From assembly GCF_009674665.1 (NCBI RefSeq), contig NZ_WKJD01000021.1, positions 124,001 through 188,000 on the forward strand: a stretch of DNA of 64,000 nucleotides, given 5' to 3'. The stretch comes from Agromyces kandeliae. Lineage in GTDB: Bacteria > Actinomycetota > Actinomycetes > Actinomycetales > Microbacteriaceae. Shown piece by piece: positions 1 to 7,710 of the stretch. The notes under the pieces were generated by a model. That model saw only the letters and a program-made list of their open reading frames with translations. It had not been told where the DNA came from and made no database searches. Each line of letters starts with the position of its first letter. Position 1 is the stretch's first letter. The position numbers and the translations under genes are program-made.

Positions 1-309
1 GACGAGGTTCGTCGCGCCGGGGCCCGAGGTCGCGATCGCGACGCCGAGCTTGCCGGTCGACGACGCGTAGCCCTCGGCGGCATGGCCGGCGCCCTGCTCG
101 TGGCGGACCAGGATGTGGCGGAGGCGACGGCTGTCGAGCAGCGGGTCGTAGACGGGGAGGATCGCGCCGCCGGGCAGTCCGAACACGTCGGTGATGCCGA
201 TGAGCTCGAGCGATCGCACGACCGCCTCGGCTCCGGTGAGCATCTCGGGCCCGTTCTGGGACTGCGACAGGGTGGCGGGCGATGGCACGGGGCTGGCTTC
301 CGTGGTCAT
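1..309 (-). CDS. ilvB: Acetolactate synthase large subunit, N-terminal part (cut by window edge)
   Basis: Thiamine-diphosphate enzyme that condenses pyruvate to acetolactate, or with 2-oxobutyrate to acetohydroxybutyrate, at the first common step of valine, leucine and isoleucine synthesis. About 103 N-terminal residues are present. After a short variable leader come the family hallmarks [41 protein letters not shown] (the ThDP-contacting Glu) and [10 protein letters not shown]. The ATG at 309 has AGGAAT just upstream. Another in-frame ATG at 324 would add five residues but lacks that spacing. It lies 46 bp downstream of ilvD on the same strand, so the two are probably co-transcribed. The rest of the gene is outside the window. 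Confidence 0.95.
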   Translation of the reverse strand, partial: MTTEASPVPSPATLSQSQNGPEMLTGAEAVVRSLELIGITDVFGLPGGAILPVYDPLLDSRRLRHILVRHEQGAGHAAEGYASSTGKLGVAIATSGPGATNLV

Positions 310-355
310 TCGATTCCTGTTCATGGTGATGGTGAGTTCGGGACAGGCGAGAGCC

Positions 356-2050
356 TCAGCCCGTCGTCGCGCCTTCGGCTGCGGAGCGCACGAGCTTCGA
401 GTACTTCGCGAGGACGCCTCGGGTGTAGCGCGGGGGAAGTGCGGCCCAGCCGTCGCGGCGGGCTGCCAGCTCGGACTCGTCGACCAGTAGGTCGATGGAA
501 CGAGCCGCGATATCGACCCGAATCAGATCACCATCGCGCACGAAGGCGATCGGACCTGCGTCCACCGCCTCGGGTGCCAGATGGCCGATGCACAGGCCGG
601 TTGTGCCGCCTGAGAATCGACCGTCCGTCAAGAGTAGTACATCTTTTCCGAGCCCAGCGCCCTTGATGGCGGCGGTGATGGCGAGCATCTCGCGCATGCC
701 GGGGCCGCCCTTGGGGCCCTCGTAGCGGATGACGACGACGTCGCCGTGCTTGATCTCGCCCGCGGTGAGTGCATCCATCGCAGCGCGCTCGCGCTCGAAC
801 ACCCGGGCGGGGCCCTCGAAGGTCGCCGCGTCGAAGCCGGCGGTCTTCACGACCGCGCCCTCGGGGGCGAGCGACCCGTGCAGGATCGTGAGGCCGCCGG
901 TCTCGTGGATCGGGTTGTCGAGGGTGCGGAGCACCTCGCCGTCGAGGGCGGGGATGTCCATCTCGGCGAGGTTCTCGGCGAGCGTCTTGCCCGTGACGGT
1001 CAGTGCGTCGCCGTGCATGAGCCCGGCGTCGAGCAGCGCCTTCATGAGCACGGGGAGGCCGCCGCGGCGGTCGACGTCGTTCATGACGTACTTGCCGAAG
1101 GGCTTGAGGTCGCCGATGTGCGGCACCTTCGAGCCGATGCGGTTGAAGTCGTCGAGGGTGAGCTCGACCTCGGCCTCGCGGGCGATGGCCAGCAGGTGGA
1201 GCACGATGTTCGTCGAGCCGCCGAGCGCCATGCCGACCGCGATGGCGTTCTCGAACGCCTTCTTGGTGAGGATCCGGCGCGCGGTGATGCCCTGCTTCAG
1301 CAGCTCGACGACCGCCTCGCCCGAGCGGTGCGCGTAGTAGTCGCGGCGGCGGTCGGCGGATGCCGGGGACGCCGACCCCGGCAGCGAGAGCCCGAGCGCC
1401 TCGGCGACCGACGCCATGGTGTTGGCGGTGTACATGCCGCCGCACGCACCCTCGCCGGGCGCGAACGCGCACTCGATGCGCTTGGCGTCCTCCTCGCTCA
1501 TCTTGCCCGCCTTGACGGCGCCGACGGCCTCGAACGAGTCGATGATCGTGATGTCCTTCTCGGTGCCGTCCGACAGGCGCACCCAGCCGGGGGCGATCGA
1601 GCCGGCGTAGAGGAACACCGAGGCGAGGTCGAGTCGGGCGGCGGCCATGAGCATGCCGGGGATGGACTTGTCGCAGCCCGCGAGGAGCACCGAGCCGTCG
1701 AGGCGCTCGGCCTGCATGACGACCTCGACCGAGTCGGCGATGACCTCGCGCGAGACGAGCGAGAAGTGCATGCCCTCGTGGCCCATCGAGATGCCGTCGG
1801 AGACCGAGACGGTGCCGAACTGCAGCGGGTACCCGCCGCCGCCGTGCACGCCCTCCTTCGCGGCCTGCGCGAGGCGTCCGAGCGAGAGGTTGCAGGGCGT
1901 GATCTCGTTCCACGAGGACGCGATGCCGACCTGGGGCTTGTCCCAGTCGGCGTCGCCCATGCCGACCGCGCGGAGCATCCCGCGACTGGTGGTGGCCTCG
2001 ATGCCATCCGTGACGACGCGACTGCGGGGCTTGGGATCGATCTCCGACAT
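356..2050 (-). CDS. ilvD: Dihydroxy-acid dehydratase
   Basis: Dehydrates 2,3-dihydroxy-isovalerate or -methylvalerate to the 2-keto acid, the third step of branched-chain amino acid synthesis, in the cytoplasm. The 564 residues match the usual IlvD/Edd length. The Fe-S and Mg sites are visible: Cys in EITPCNLSL, Cys in [11 protein letters not shown], and Cys in [14 protein letters not shown]. The C-terminal [17 protein letters not shown] block is also present. An open frame extends upstream to 2113, but residues before [16 protein letters not shown] are low-complexity Arg/Ala, so the ATG at 2050 is chosen. It is followed by ilvB. Confidence 0.97.
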   Translation of the reverse strand: MSEIDPKPRSRVVTDGIEATTSRGMLRAVGMGDADWDKPQVGIASSWNEITPCNLSLGRLAQAAKEGVHGGGGYPLQFGTVSVSDGISMGHEGMHFSLVSREVIADSVEVVMQAERLDGSVLLAGCDKSIPGMLMAAARLDLASVFLYAGSIAPGWVRLSDGTEKDITIIDSFEAVGAVKAGKMSEEDAKRIECAFAPGEGACGGMYTANTMASVAEALGLSLPGSASPASADRRRDYYAHRSGEAVVELLKQGITARRILTKKAFENAIAVGMALGGSTNIVLHLLAIAREAEVELTLDDFNRIGSKVPHIGDLKPFGKYVMNDVDRRGGLPVLMKALLDAGLMHGDALTVTGKTLAENLAEMDIPALDGEVLRTLDNPIHETGGLTILHGSLAPEGAVVKTAGFDAATFEGPARVFERERAAMDALTAGEIKHGDVVVIRYEGPKGGPGMREMLAITAAIKGAGLGKDVLLLTDGRFSGGTTGLCIGHLAPEAVDAGPIAFVRDGDLIRVDIAARSIDLLVDESELAARRDGWAALPPRYTRGVLAKYSKLVRSAAEGATTG

Positions 2051-2161
2051 GGGTCCGAGTCTACGGGCCGCGCGCGACCCGTTTCGCCGGGCGACCGGCG
2101 CTCGCGGCGCCATTCGTTCGCCACGGCGTCCAGTGCGAGGCGGATGCCGCGCCGCGGCGTT

Positions 2162-4390
2162 TCAGCGCGCGGCGTCGCGCGCGTCGGCGAGGAGCTCCAG
2201 GAGCTCGGCGACGTCGTCGGGGCCGTTCAGGCGATACGCGGCGAGCGACTTGCCCTGGCCGACCTTCACGCCGACGTCGACGCCCTCGAGGACCGCGAAC
2301 GCATCCTCGTCGGTCACGTCGTCGCCGACGTAGATCACGGCGTCGGCTCCCGCGTGCTGTCGCAGCCGGAGCAGCGCCTCGCCCTTGTCGCTCGCGCGGA
2401 CCGCGAACTCGAGCACGTTCTTGCCCGAGCGGGTCGCGAGACCGGGCAGCTCCTGCTCGACCAGCTCGCGGGCGCTGCGCTGCAGTGCGGCGCCGGCTCC
2501 GGCGCCCAGCTTGCGGGTGTGCAGCGCGATGCCGGCGGGCTTGCGCTCCACCCAGGCGCCGTCGGCGGCGGATGCCGCCTGCTCGACGATCTCGATGAGC
2601 TGCTCGAGTCGCGTCAGCTCGCCCTCGCGCAGGTCGATCGTCACGTCGCCCCCGCTGTCGAGCTGGAGCTCCACGCCGTGCGATCCGCTGAGGAGCGCGG
2701 CGACCGGCGGCGACGCGACCTCCTTGAGGCTGTCGAGCGCCCGCCCGGAGACGAGCGCCACCCGGGTGTCCTCGTGCTCCGACATCCGTTCGATCGCGGC
2801 GCGGGCCTGCGTGGTCGAGCGGGCGTCCTCCGGCCGGTCGACGATCGGGGCGAGCGTGCCGTCGAAGTCGAGCGCGACGAGGAGCCTCGGCGCCTCGGCG
2901 AGCTTGGCGACGGCACTGCGCAGCCCGTCGGGCACGCCCGGCGCGATCTTCCCGACCCCGGTGAGGGTCTCGAGGAAGGTCGCGGACCAGTTCGCGACGT
3001 CGTTCTCCTTGACGCGCTTGCGGAGCACCCGCATCCGGCGGGCCCGCTCGCGCTTCGAGAGCTTCGTGGCCTCGACCATGGCGTCCTTCAGGCCCTCGAT
3101 GTCGTGCGGGTTCACGAGGATCGCCTGGCGGAGCTCGTCGGACGCCCCCGTGAACTCGCTGAGCAGCAGCACGCCGTCGTCGTCGTACCGGCTCGCGACG
3201 TACTCCTTCGCGACCAGGTTCATGCCGTCGCGGAGCGCCGTGACGAGCATGACGTCGGCCGCGAGGTAGAGCGCCGCCATCTCCTGCCGGGGGTAGCCGT
3301 GGTGGAGGTACGTGATGGCTGGGTGCCCGAGCGTCGAGTAGTCGCCGTTCAGGCGTCCGACCATGAGCTCGATCTCGTCGCGCAGCTGGCGGTAGGTCTC
3401 GACCCGCTCGCGCGACGGGCTCGCGACCTGCACGAGGGTGGCGTGCTCGACCGAGAGCCGGCCGTCGCGCAGCAGCTCGCCGAACGCCTTCATGCGGTGG
3501 CGGATGCCCTTGGTGTAATCGAGCCGGTCGACACCGAGCATCACGACATCGGGGTCGCCGAGGCTGCGACGGATGGCGCGGGCGCGCTCCTGCACCTCGG
3601 GCATGCGTGCGAGCTCCTCGAACGCGGCCGCGTCGATCGAGATCGGGAAGTGTCGCGCGACGACGTGGCGCACCGCGCCGTCGTCGCCGGGGACGTCGAC
3701 CACGGTGCCGCGCGTCTTGTAGCCGAACAGGCGACGGACCGCTCGCGAGAAGTTCCCGGCATCCGCTGCCCGCTGGAACCCGATCACGTCGGCGCCGAGC
3801 AGGCCCTCGACGACCTGGCGACGCCAGGGCAGCTGCGAGTAGATGCCGTAGGCGGGGAACGGGATGTGGTTGAAGAAGCCGATGACGAGGTCGGGCCGTG
3901 CCTCGCGGAGCATCCGCGGCACGAGCTGCAGCTGGTAGTCCTGCACCCACACGACCGCGCCCTCCGCGGCGGCGGCCGCGGCCGCCTCGGCGAAGCGGCG
4001 GTTGACCGCGACGTACGCCTCCCACCACTCGCGGTGGAAGCTGGGCGGCGCGATGACGTCGTGGTAGAGCGGCCAGAGCGTGTCGTTCGAGAAGCCCTCG
4101 TAGTACTCCTCGATCTCCTGCTCCGAGAGCGGGACGGGCACGATCGAGATGCCGTCGTGCTCGAAGGGCGCGAACTCGCGGTCGGCGACGCCGGCCCAGC
4201 CGACCCAGGCGCCCTCGTTGGCGCGCATGACGGGTTCGAGCGCGGTGACGAGCCCTCCCGGCGAGGCCTTCCACTGCGTGTCGGCGCCCTCGCCGCCGAC
4301 GTAGTCGACTGGCAGGCGGTTGCTGACCACGACCATGTCGTAGATCGGCTCGATGTCTGGCTCGGTGTCGGAGTCGGTCGCGGGCTTCAC
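2162..4390 (-). CDS. otsA: Bifunctional trehalose-6-phosphate synthase/phosphatase (OtsA-OtsB fusion)
   Basis: Predicted to make trehalose 6-phosphate from glucose 6-phosphate and a nucleotide-sugar donor and then dephosphorylate it to the osmoprotectant trehalose. Residues ~15-485 are a GT20 synthase with SNRLPVDY, FFNHIPFPAYGIYS, GADVIGFQ, DRLDYTKGI and the donor-site segment around ALRDGMNLVAKEYV. Residues ~500-742 are a HAD trehalose phosphatase with ALDFDGTLAPI, VSGRALDSL and YVGDDVTDEDAF. Both halves keep their catalytic motifs, so both activities are expected. The 742-residue fused form contrasts with separate otsA and otsB in enterobacteria. It stands alone between ilvD and a divergent gene. 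Confidence 0.95.
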   Translation of the reverse strand: MKPATDSDTEPDIEPIYDMVVVSNRLPVDYVGGEGADTQWKASPGGLVTALEPVMRANEGAWVGWAGVADREFAPFEHDGISIVPVPLSEQEIEEYYEGFSNDTLWPLYHDVIAPPSFHREWWEAYVAVNRRFAEAAAAAAAEGAVVWVQDYQLQLVPRMLREARPDLVIGFFNHIPFPAYGIYSQLPWRRQVVEGLLGADVIGFQRAADAGNFSRAVRRLFGYKTRGTVVDVPGDDGAVRHVVARHFPISIDAAAFEELARMPEVQERARAIRRSLGDPDVVMLGVDRLDYTKGIRHRMKAFGELLRDGRLSVEHATLVQVASPSRERVETYRQLRDEIELMVGRLNGDYSTLGHPAITYLHHGYPRQEMAALYLAADVMLVTALRDGMNLVAKEYVASRYDDDGVLLLSEFTGASDELRQAILVNPHDIEGLKDAMVEATKLSKRERARRMRVLRKRVKENDVANWSATFLETLTGVGKIAPGVPDGLRSAVAKLAEAPRLLVALDFDGTLAPIVDRPEDARSTTQARAAIERMSEHEDTRVALVSGRALDSLKEVASPPVAALLSGSHGVELQLDSGGDVTIDLREGELTRLEQLIEIVEQAASAADGAWVERKPAGIALHTRKLGAGAGAALQRSARELVEQELPGLATRSGKNVLEFAVRASDKGEALLRLRQHAGADAVIYVGDDVTDEDAFAVLEGVDVGVKVGQGKSLAAYRLNGPDDVAELLELLADARDAAR

Positions 4391-4481
4391 GTCGTCGGAT
4401 CCTCCTGGCGGCTCGGGAATCAGGCTAACAGCCGAAGGTCCCCACCCGATCCCCAGCCGTCGGGGCTAGACTTCGAGCCTC

Positions 4482-5357
4482 ATGATCCGTATCGGTATGA
4501 GCACCACTTGCGTGTACCCACTCGAACCCGAGCACGCCTTCCGAATCGCGAAGGATGCCGGGTTCGACGGCGTGGAGATCATGGTCACGCAGGAGGCGAC
4601 GACGCAGGATCCCGCGGCCCTCATCGAGATGTCGGAGCGCTACGAGCTGCCGATCCTGTCGATCCACGCCCCGGTGCTGCTGCTCACGCACTTCGTGTGG
4701 GGCCGCGACCCGCGCATCAAGCTCGCCCGCACCGCCGAGCTCGCGAAGGCGGTCGGCGCCGACAGCGTCGTCGTCCACCCGCCGTTCCGGTGGCAGGCGA
4801 GCTACGCGCTCGAGTTCCTCTCGATCGTCCGCACGCTCTCCGAGGAGCACGGCGTCGCCATCGCGGTGGAGAACATGTTCCCGTGGCGCGCCGCCGGCCG
4901 GAACATGAAGGCGTACGCGCCCGGCTGGGACCCGCGCCAGATGGACTGCGACGCGGTGACCCTCGACTTCTCGCACGCCGCGCTCTCCGGAACCGACAGC
5001 ATGCAGCTCGCGACCGACCTCGGCGAGCGCCTGCGTCACGTGCACCTGTGCGACGGCTCGGGCGCGATCGGCGAGGGCCAGATCTTCGACGAGCACCTGC
5101 TTCCCGGGCGCGGCAAGGAGCCCGTCGCCGAGGTGCTGCGCATGCTCGCCGACCGGGGATGGGACGGCGCGGTCGTCGCCGAGGTGAACACCCGCAAGGC
5201 GAAGACCGAGGCCGAGCGGCTCGAGATGCTGCGCGAGACCGTGGCGTTCGCGCGCGAGCACACGGCGGTCGCGGCAGGCGTTCCCACGCCGGAGCCGGCG
5301 CACGGTTCGCCGCTGCGCCGCGTGATCGACGCGATCATCCCGGGCCGCAACTCGTAG
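4482..5357 (+). CDS. Sugar phosphate isomerase/epimerase-like TIM-barrel protein
   Basis: A 291-residue cytoplasmic protein of the xylose-isomerase-like TIM barrel (AP endonuclease family 2) superfamily. Visible features are the first strand IRIGMSTTCVYP, AGFDGVEIMV, ILSIHAPVLLLT, VVVHPPFRWQ, IAVENMFPW, the metal-site segments CDAVTLDFSHA and HVHLCDGSG, and a late AVVAEVNTRK strand. His and Glu/Asp residues on the barrel ends would hold a divalent metal. The substrate cannot be read from the sequence. It is divergent from otsAB, 91 bp away. The start is the ATG ending a GC-rich leader with no strong ribosome site. Confidence 0.85.
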   Translation: MIRIGMSTTCVYPLEPEHAFRIAKDAGFDGVEIMVTQEATTQDPAALIEMSERYELPILSIHAPVLLLTHFVWGRDPRIKLARTAELAKAVGADSVVVHPPFRWQASYALEFLSIVRTLSEEHGVAIAVENMFPWRAAGRNMKAYAPGWDPRQMDCDAVTLDFSHAALSGTDSMQLATDLGERLRHVHLCDGSGAIGEGQIFDEHLLPGRGKEPVAEVLRMLADRGWDGAVVAEVNTRKAKTEAERLEMLRETVAFAREHTAVAAGVPTPEPAHGSPLRRVIDAIIPGRNS

Positions 5358-5463
5358 CGGTCGCCGAGCCCGACCGGCCGCGCCGCGGCATCCGCTCGAG
5401 CCCGCCGTCGGCGGTCGCCTGCGGCGGCGCCGGGCATGAGCCTCGACGCCGCCGCGCTGCCGG

Positions 5464-7710
5464 TCAGGCGCTCGCGGGTGCGAGCCGCGGTGCGGTGCGG
5501 ATGCCGCGGCGTCGGGCGACCACGATCGCCGTGCCCGCCACCCCGAGCACACCGAACAGCATCAGCGCTCCGGCCGCGGCCCAGACCCCGGATCCGCCTG
5601 CTCCCGACACGATGAGCTGCATGCCCTGCACCGCCCAGGTCAGCGGCAGGAACGGGCTGATCGCCTGGTAGGGACCGCTCACGATCTCGAGCGGGTAGAC
5701 GCCGCCGGATGCCGCGAGCTGGAGCACCACGAGCACGAGCGAGACGACCGTGCCGATCCGCCCGAGCCAGGCGCTGAGGAACGCGTGGATCGCCGTGAAC
5801 ACCACTGCGAGCAGCGCCGAGAACGAGAGCGTCTGCGGCAGCAGCGACCAGGCGACGCCGAGCACGGTGTGCATGAGCAGCACCACCGCGGCCGCCTGCG
5901 CGAGTCCGATGAGCGAGCCGCGGAAGAGCGTGCGTGCGACGAGCGTGCTCGTCGGCGCGGTCGTCTCGAGCGCCTCGCGGCGGAACGGCCGGAAGACGAG
6001 GAAGAGCGTCATCGCGCCGAGCCACAGCCCGATGGGGCCGATGAGCATCGCGACGACCTCGCCGAACGTGGAGATCTCGTTGGCCCGCGTCGCCTCGGTG
6101 ACGACCGGCTCGGCGACGACGCCCGCGGTCTCCTCCGGGTCGAGTCCCTCGAGCGACGAGGTGCCCGCGGCGCCCTGCGCGAGGCCGTCGGCGAGCTCGC
6201 CGGTGCCGTCGGCCAGCTGGGCCGCGCCGTCGGCGGACGCGGCAGCGCCATCGCTCAGCCGGGTGAGGCCGCTCGCGATACCGCTCACGCCGGACGCGAG
6301 GCCGTCGGCGCCGTCGCGCAGGGCGGGCGAGCCGGCAGCCGCCTGGGAGGCGCCTCCGGAGAGCTGCGAGATGCCGGACTGCAGGCCGTCGATGCCCGAA
6401 CCGGTGCCGGAGACGAGTGCGGCGCCGCCCGCGGCGAGCTCGTCGAAGCCCGTCGCGGTGCCGGCGCGGAGCGCATCGCCGCCGTCGACCAGCTTCGTGA
6501 AGCCATCGGCGGTGCCGGCCCGGAGCACGTCGCCACCGCCCACGAGCTGGTCGAAGGTCGCATCCGTCCCGGCGATGAGGTCGGCACCGCCGTCGGCGGC
6601 GGCGTGCACGCCGGCGGCGTACTCCTGGATCGCCGCCTGCAGTGCGGCGCCGGTCGGGTCTGCCGCGAGCAGCGCGGGGACGGATGCCGCGAGCTGATCG
6701 CCGGCGGTCGCCAGCCCTCCGATGCCGTCGACGTAGTCCGACGTCCCCTGGGCAAGGCCGTCGCCGGCGAGGCCGATGCCGTCGACGTATGCCGCGATGC
6801 CATCGTCCACGCCGGTGCCGGCCGACCGGACGCCCCCCACGTACTGCGCGATGCCGCCGTCGATGCCGGCTCCGGCCTGTGCGACGCCGCCGACGTACTG
6901 CGACACGCCCGAGGTGATGCCGTCGAGGCCGCCCGCCTCGGCGTCGAGGGTGCCGAGGCCGCCCGCGAGCTGCTCGACGCCCGAGGTGTACTGGTCGACG
7001 CCGGAGGCGTACGCGACGGCGCCGTCGGCCGCCTGCGCGGAACCGTCGGCGGCCGAGCCGATGCCCCCGGCGAGCTGGTCGAGACCGCCGGCGAGCGAGT
7101 CCGCGCCGTCGGCGAGCCGACCCGCGCCGTCCGCCGCATCGCCGAGCGAGCCGCCGACCTGCACGAGGTTGCCGTAGAGCCCCTCGAGGTACTGGGTGGT
7201 CAGCTCGTGCCCGAAGGTCGTCGCGATCGCGTCGCCGACGGTCGCGCCGATGGTGCCCGCCAGGTAGCTGTGGGCGTCGTCGGTGCGGATGTCGAGCGCC
7301 GCCGTCGTCGGCGCGTCGCCGGCGAGCGAGGTGACCGAGGCCGAGAAGTCGGCCGGGATGGTGAGCACCGCGTACGCCTCGCCGTCGGCGAGCTTGGCCG
7401 CTGCCTCCTCGTCGTTCGAGATCGTCCAGTCGAACCCGGTGTCGCCGTCGCCCGTGAGCTCGGTCACGAGCAGGCGACCCGCCAGGACCGGCTGCTCCTC
7501 GCCGTCGGGCGTGGTCGTCGTGACCATCTCGTCGTTGTTCACCACGATGGCGGGGATCGAGTCCATGCGCTCGTCGGCGCCGCCGATCGCCCCGGCGACG
7601 AGGCCTGCGACGGCGAGCGGGACGGCGATCACGGCCGCGAGCAGCGCGGCGCGGCGACCTCGGCGGCGGACCGCGGGTGCGGCCTGGGCTGGGGCGTCGG
7701 GTCGGGTCAT
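5464..7710 (-). CDS. YhgE/Pip-type membrane protein
   Basis: A 748-residue membrane protein with one N-terminal helix (~20-45), a very long extracytoplasmic region and about five helices near the C terminus. This is the layout of YhgE/Pip and ABC-2-like proteins. The central ~350 residues repeat LADG, GA and GL-rich units of roughly 11 residues, as typical Pip proteins do in a predicted helical stalk. The ATG overlaps the MMPL stop codon (ATGA, 7707-7710), so the two are translationally coupled and probably work together in envelope export. The substrate is unknown. The frame stays open far upstream, but this start is clear because the N-terminal signal-anchor follows it. Confidence 0.88.
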   Translation of the reverse strand: MTRPDAPAQAAPAVRRRGRRAALLAAVIAVPLAVAGLVAGAIGGADERMDSIPAIVVNNDEMVTTTTPDGEEQPVLAGRLLVTELTGDGDTGFDWTISNDEEAAAKLADGEAYAVLTIPADFSASVTSLAGDAPTTAALDIRTDDAHSYLAGTIGATVGDAIATTFGHELTTQYLEGLYGNLVQVGGSLGDAADGAGRLADGADSLAGGLDQLAGGIGSAADGSAQAADGAVAYASGVDQYTSGVEQLAGGLGTLDAEAGGLDGITSGVSQYVGGVAQAGAGIDGGIAQYVGGVRSAGTGVDDGIAAYVDGIGLAGDGLAQGTSDYVDGIGGLATAGDQLAASVPALLAADPTGAALQAAIQEYAAGVHAAADGGADLIAGTDATFDQLVGGGDVLRAGTADGFTKLVDGGDALRAGTATGFDELAAGGAALVSGTGSGIDGLQSGISQLSGGASQAAAGSPALRDGADGLASGVSGIASGLTRLSDGAAASADGAAQLADGTGELADGLAQGAAGTSSLEGLDPEETAGVVAEPVVTEATRANEISTFGEVVAMLIGPIGLWLGAMTLFLVFRPFRREALETTAPTSTLVARTLFRGSLIGLAQAAAVVLLMHTVLGVAWSLLPQTLSFSALLAVVFTAIHAFLSAWLGRIGTVVSLVLVVLQLAASGGVYPLEIVSGPYQAISPFLPLTWAVQGMQLIVSGAGGSGVWAAAGALMLFGVLGVAGTAIVVARRRGIRTAPRLAPASA

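Noticed and set aside
746..5671. A 1641-codon open frame on the plus strand, antisense to ilvD and otsAB
   Set aside because: It is Arg/Glu/Asp-rich with no domain and runs opposite two clear genes. It is a by-product of the high GC content.
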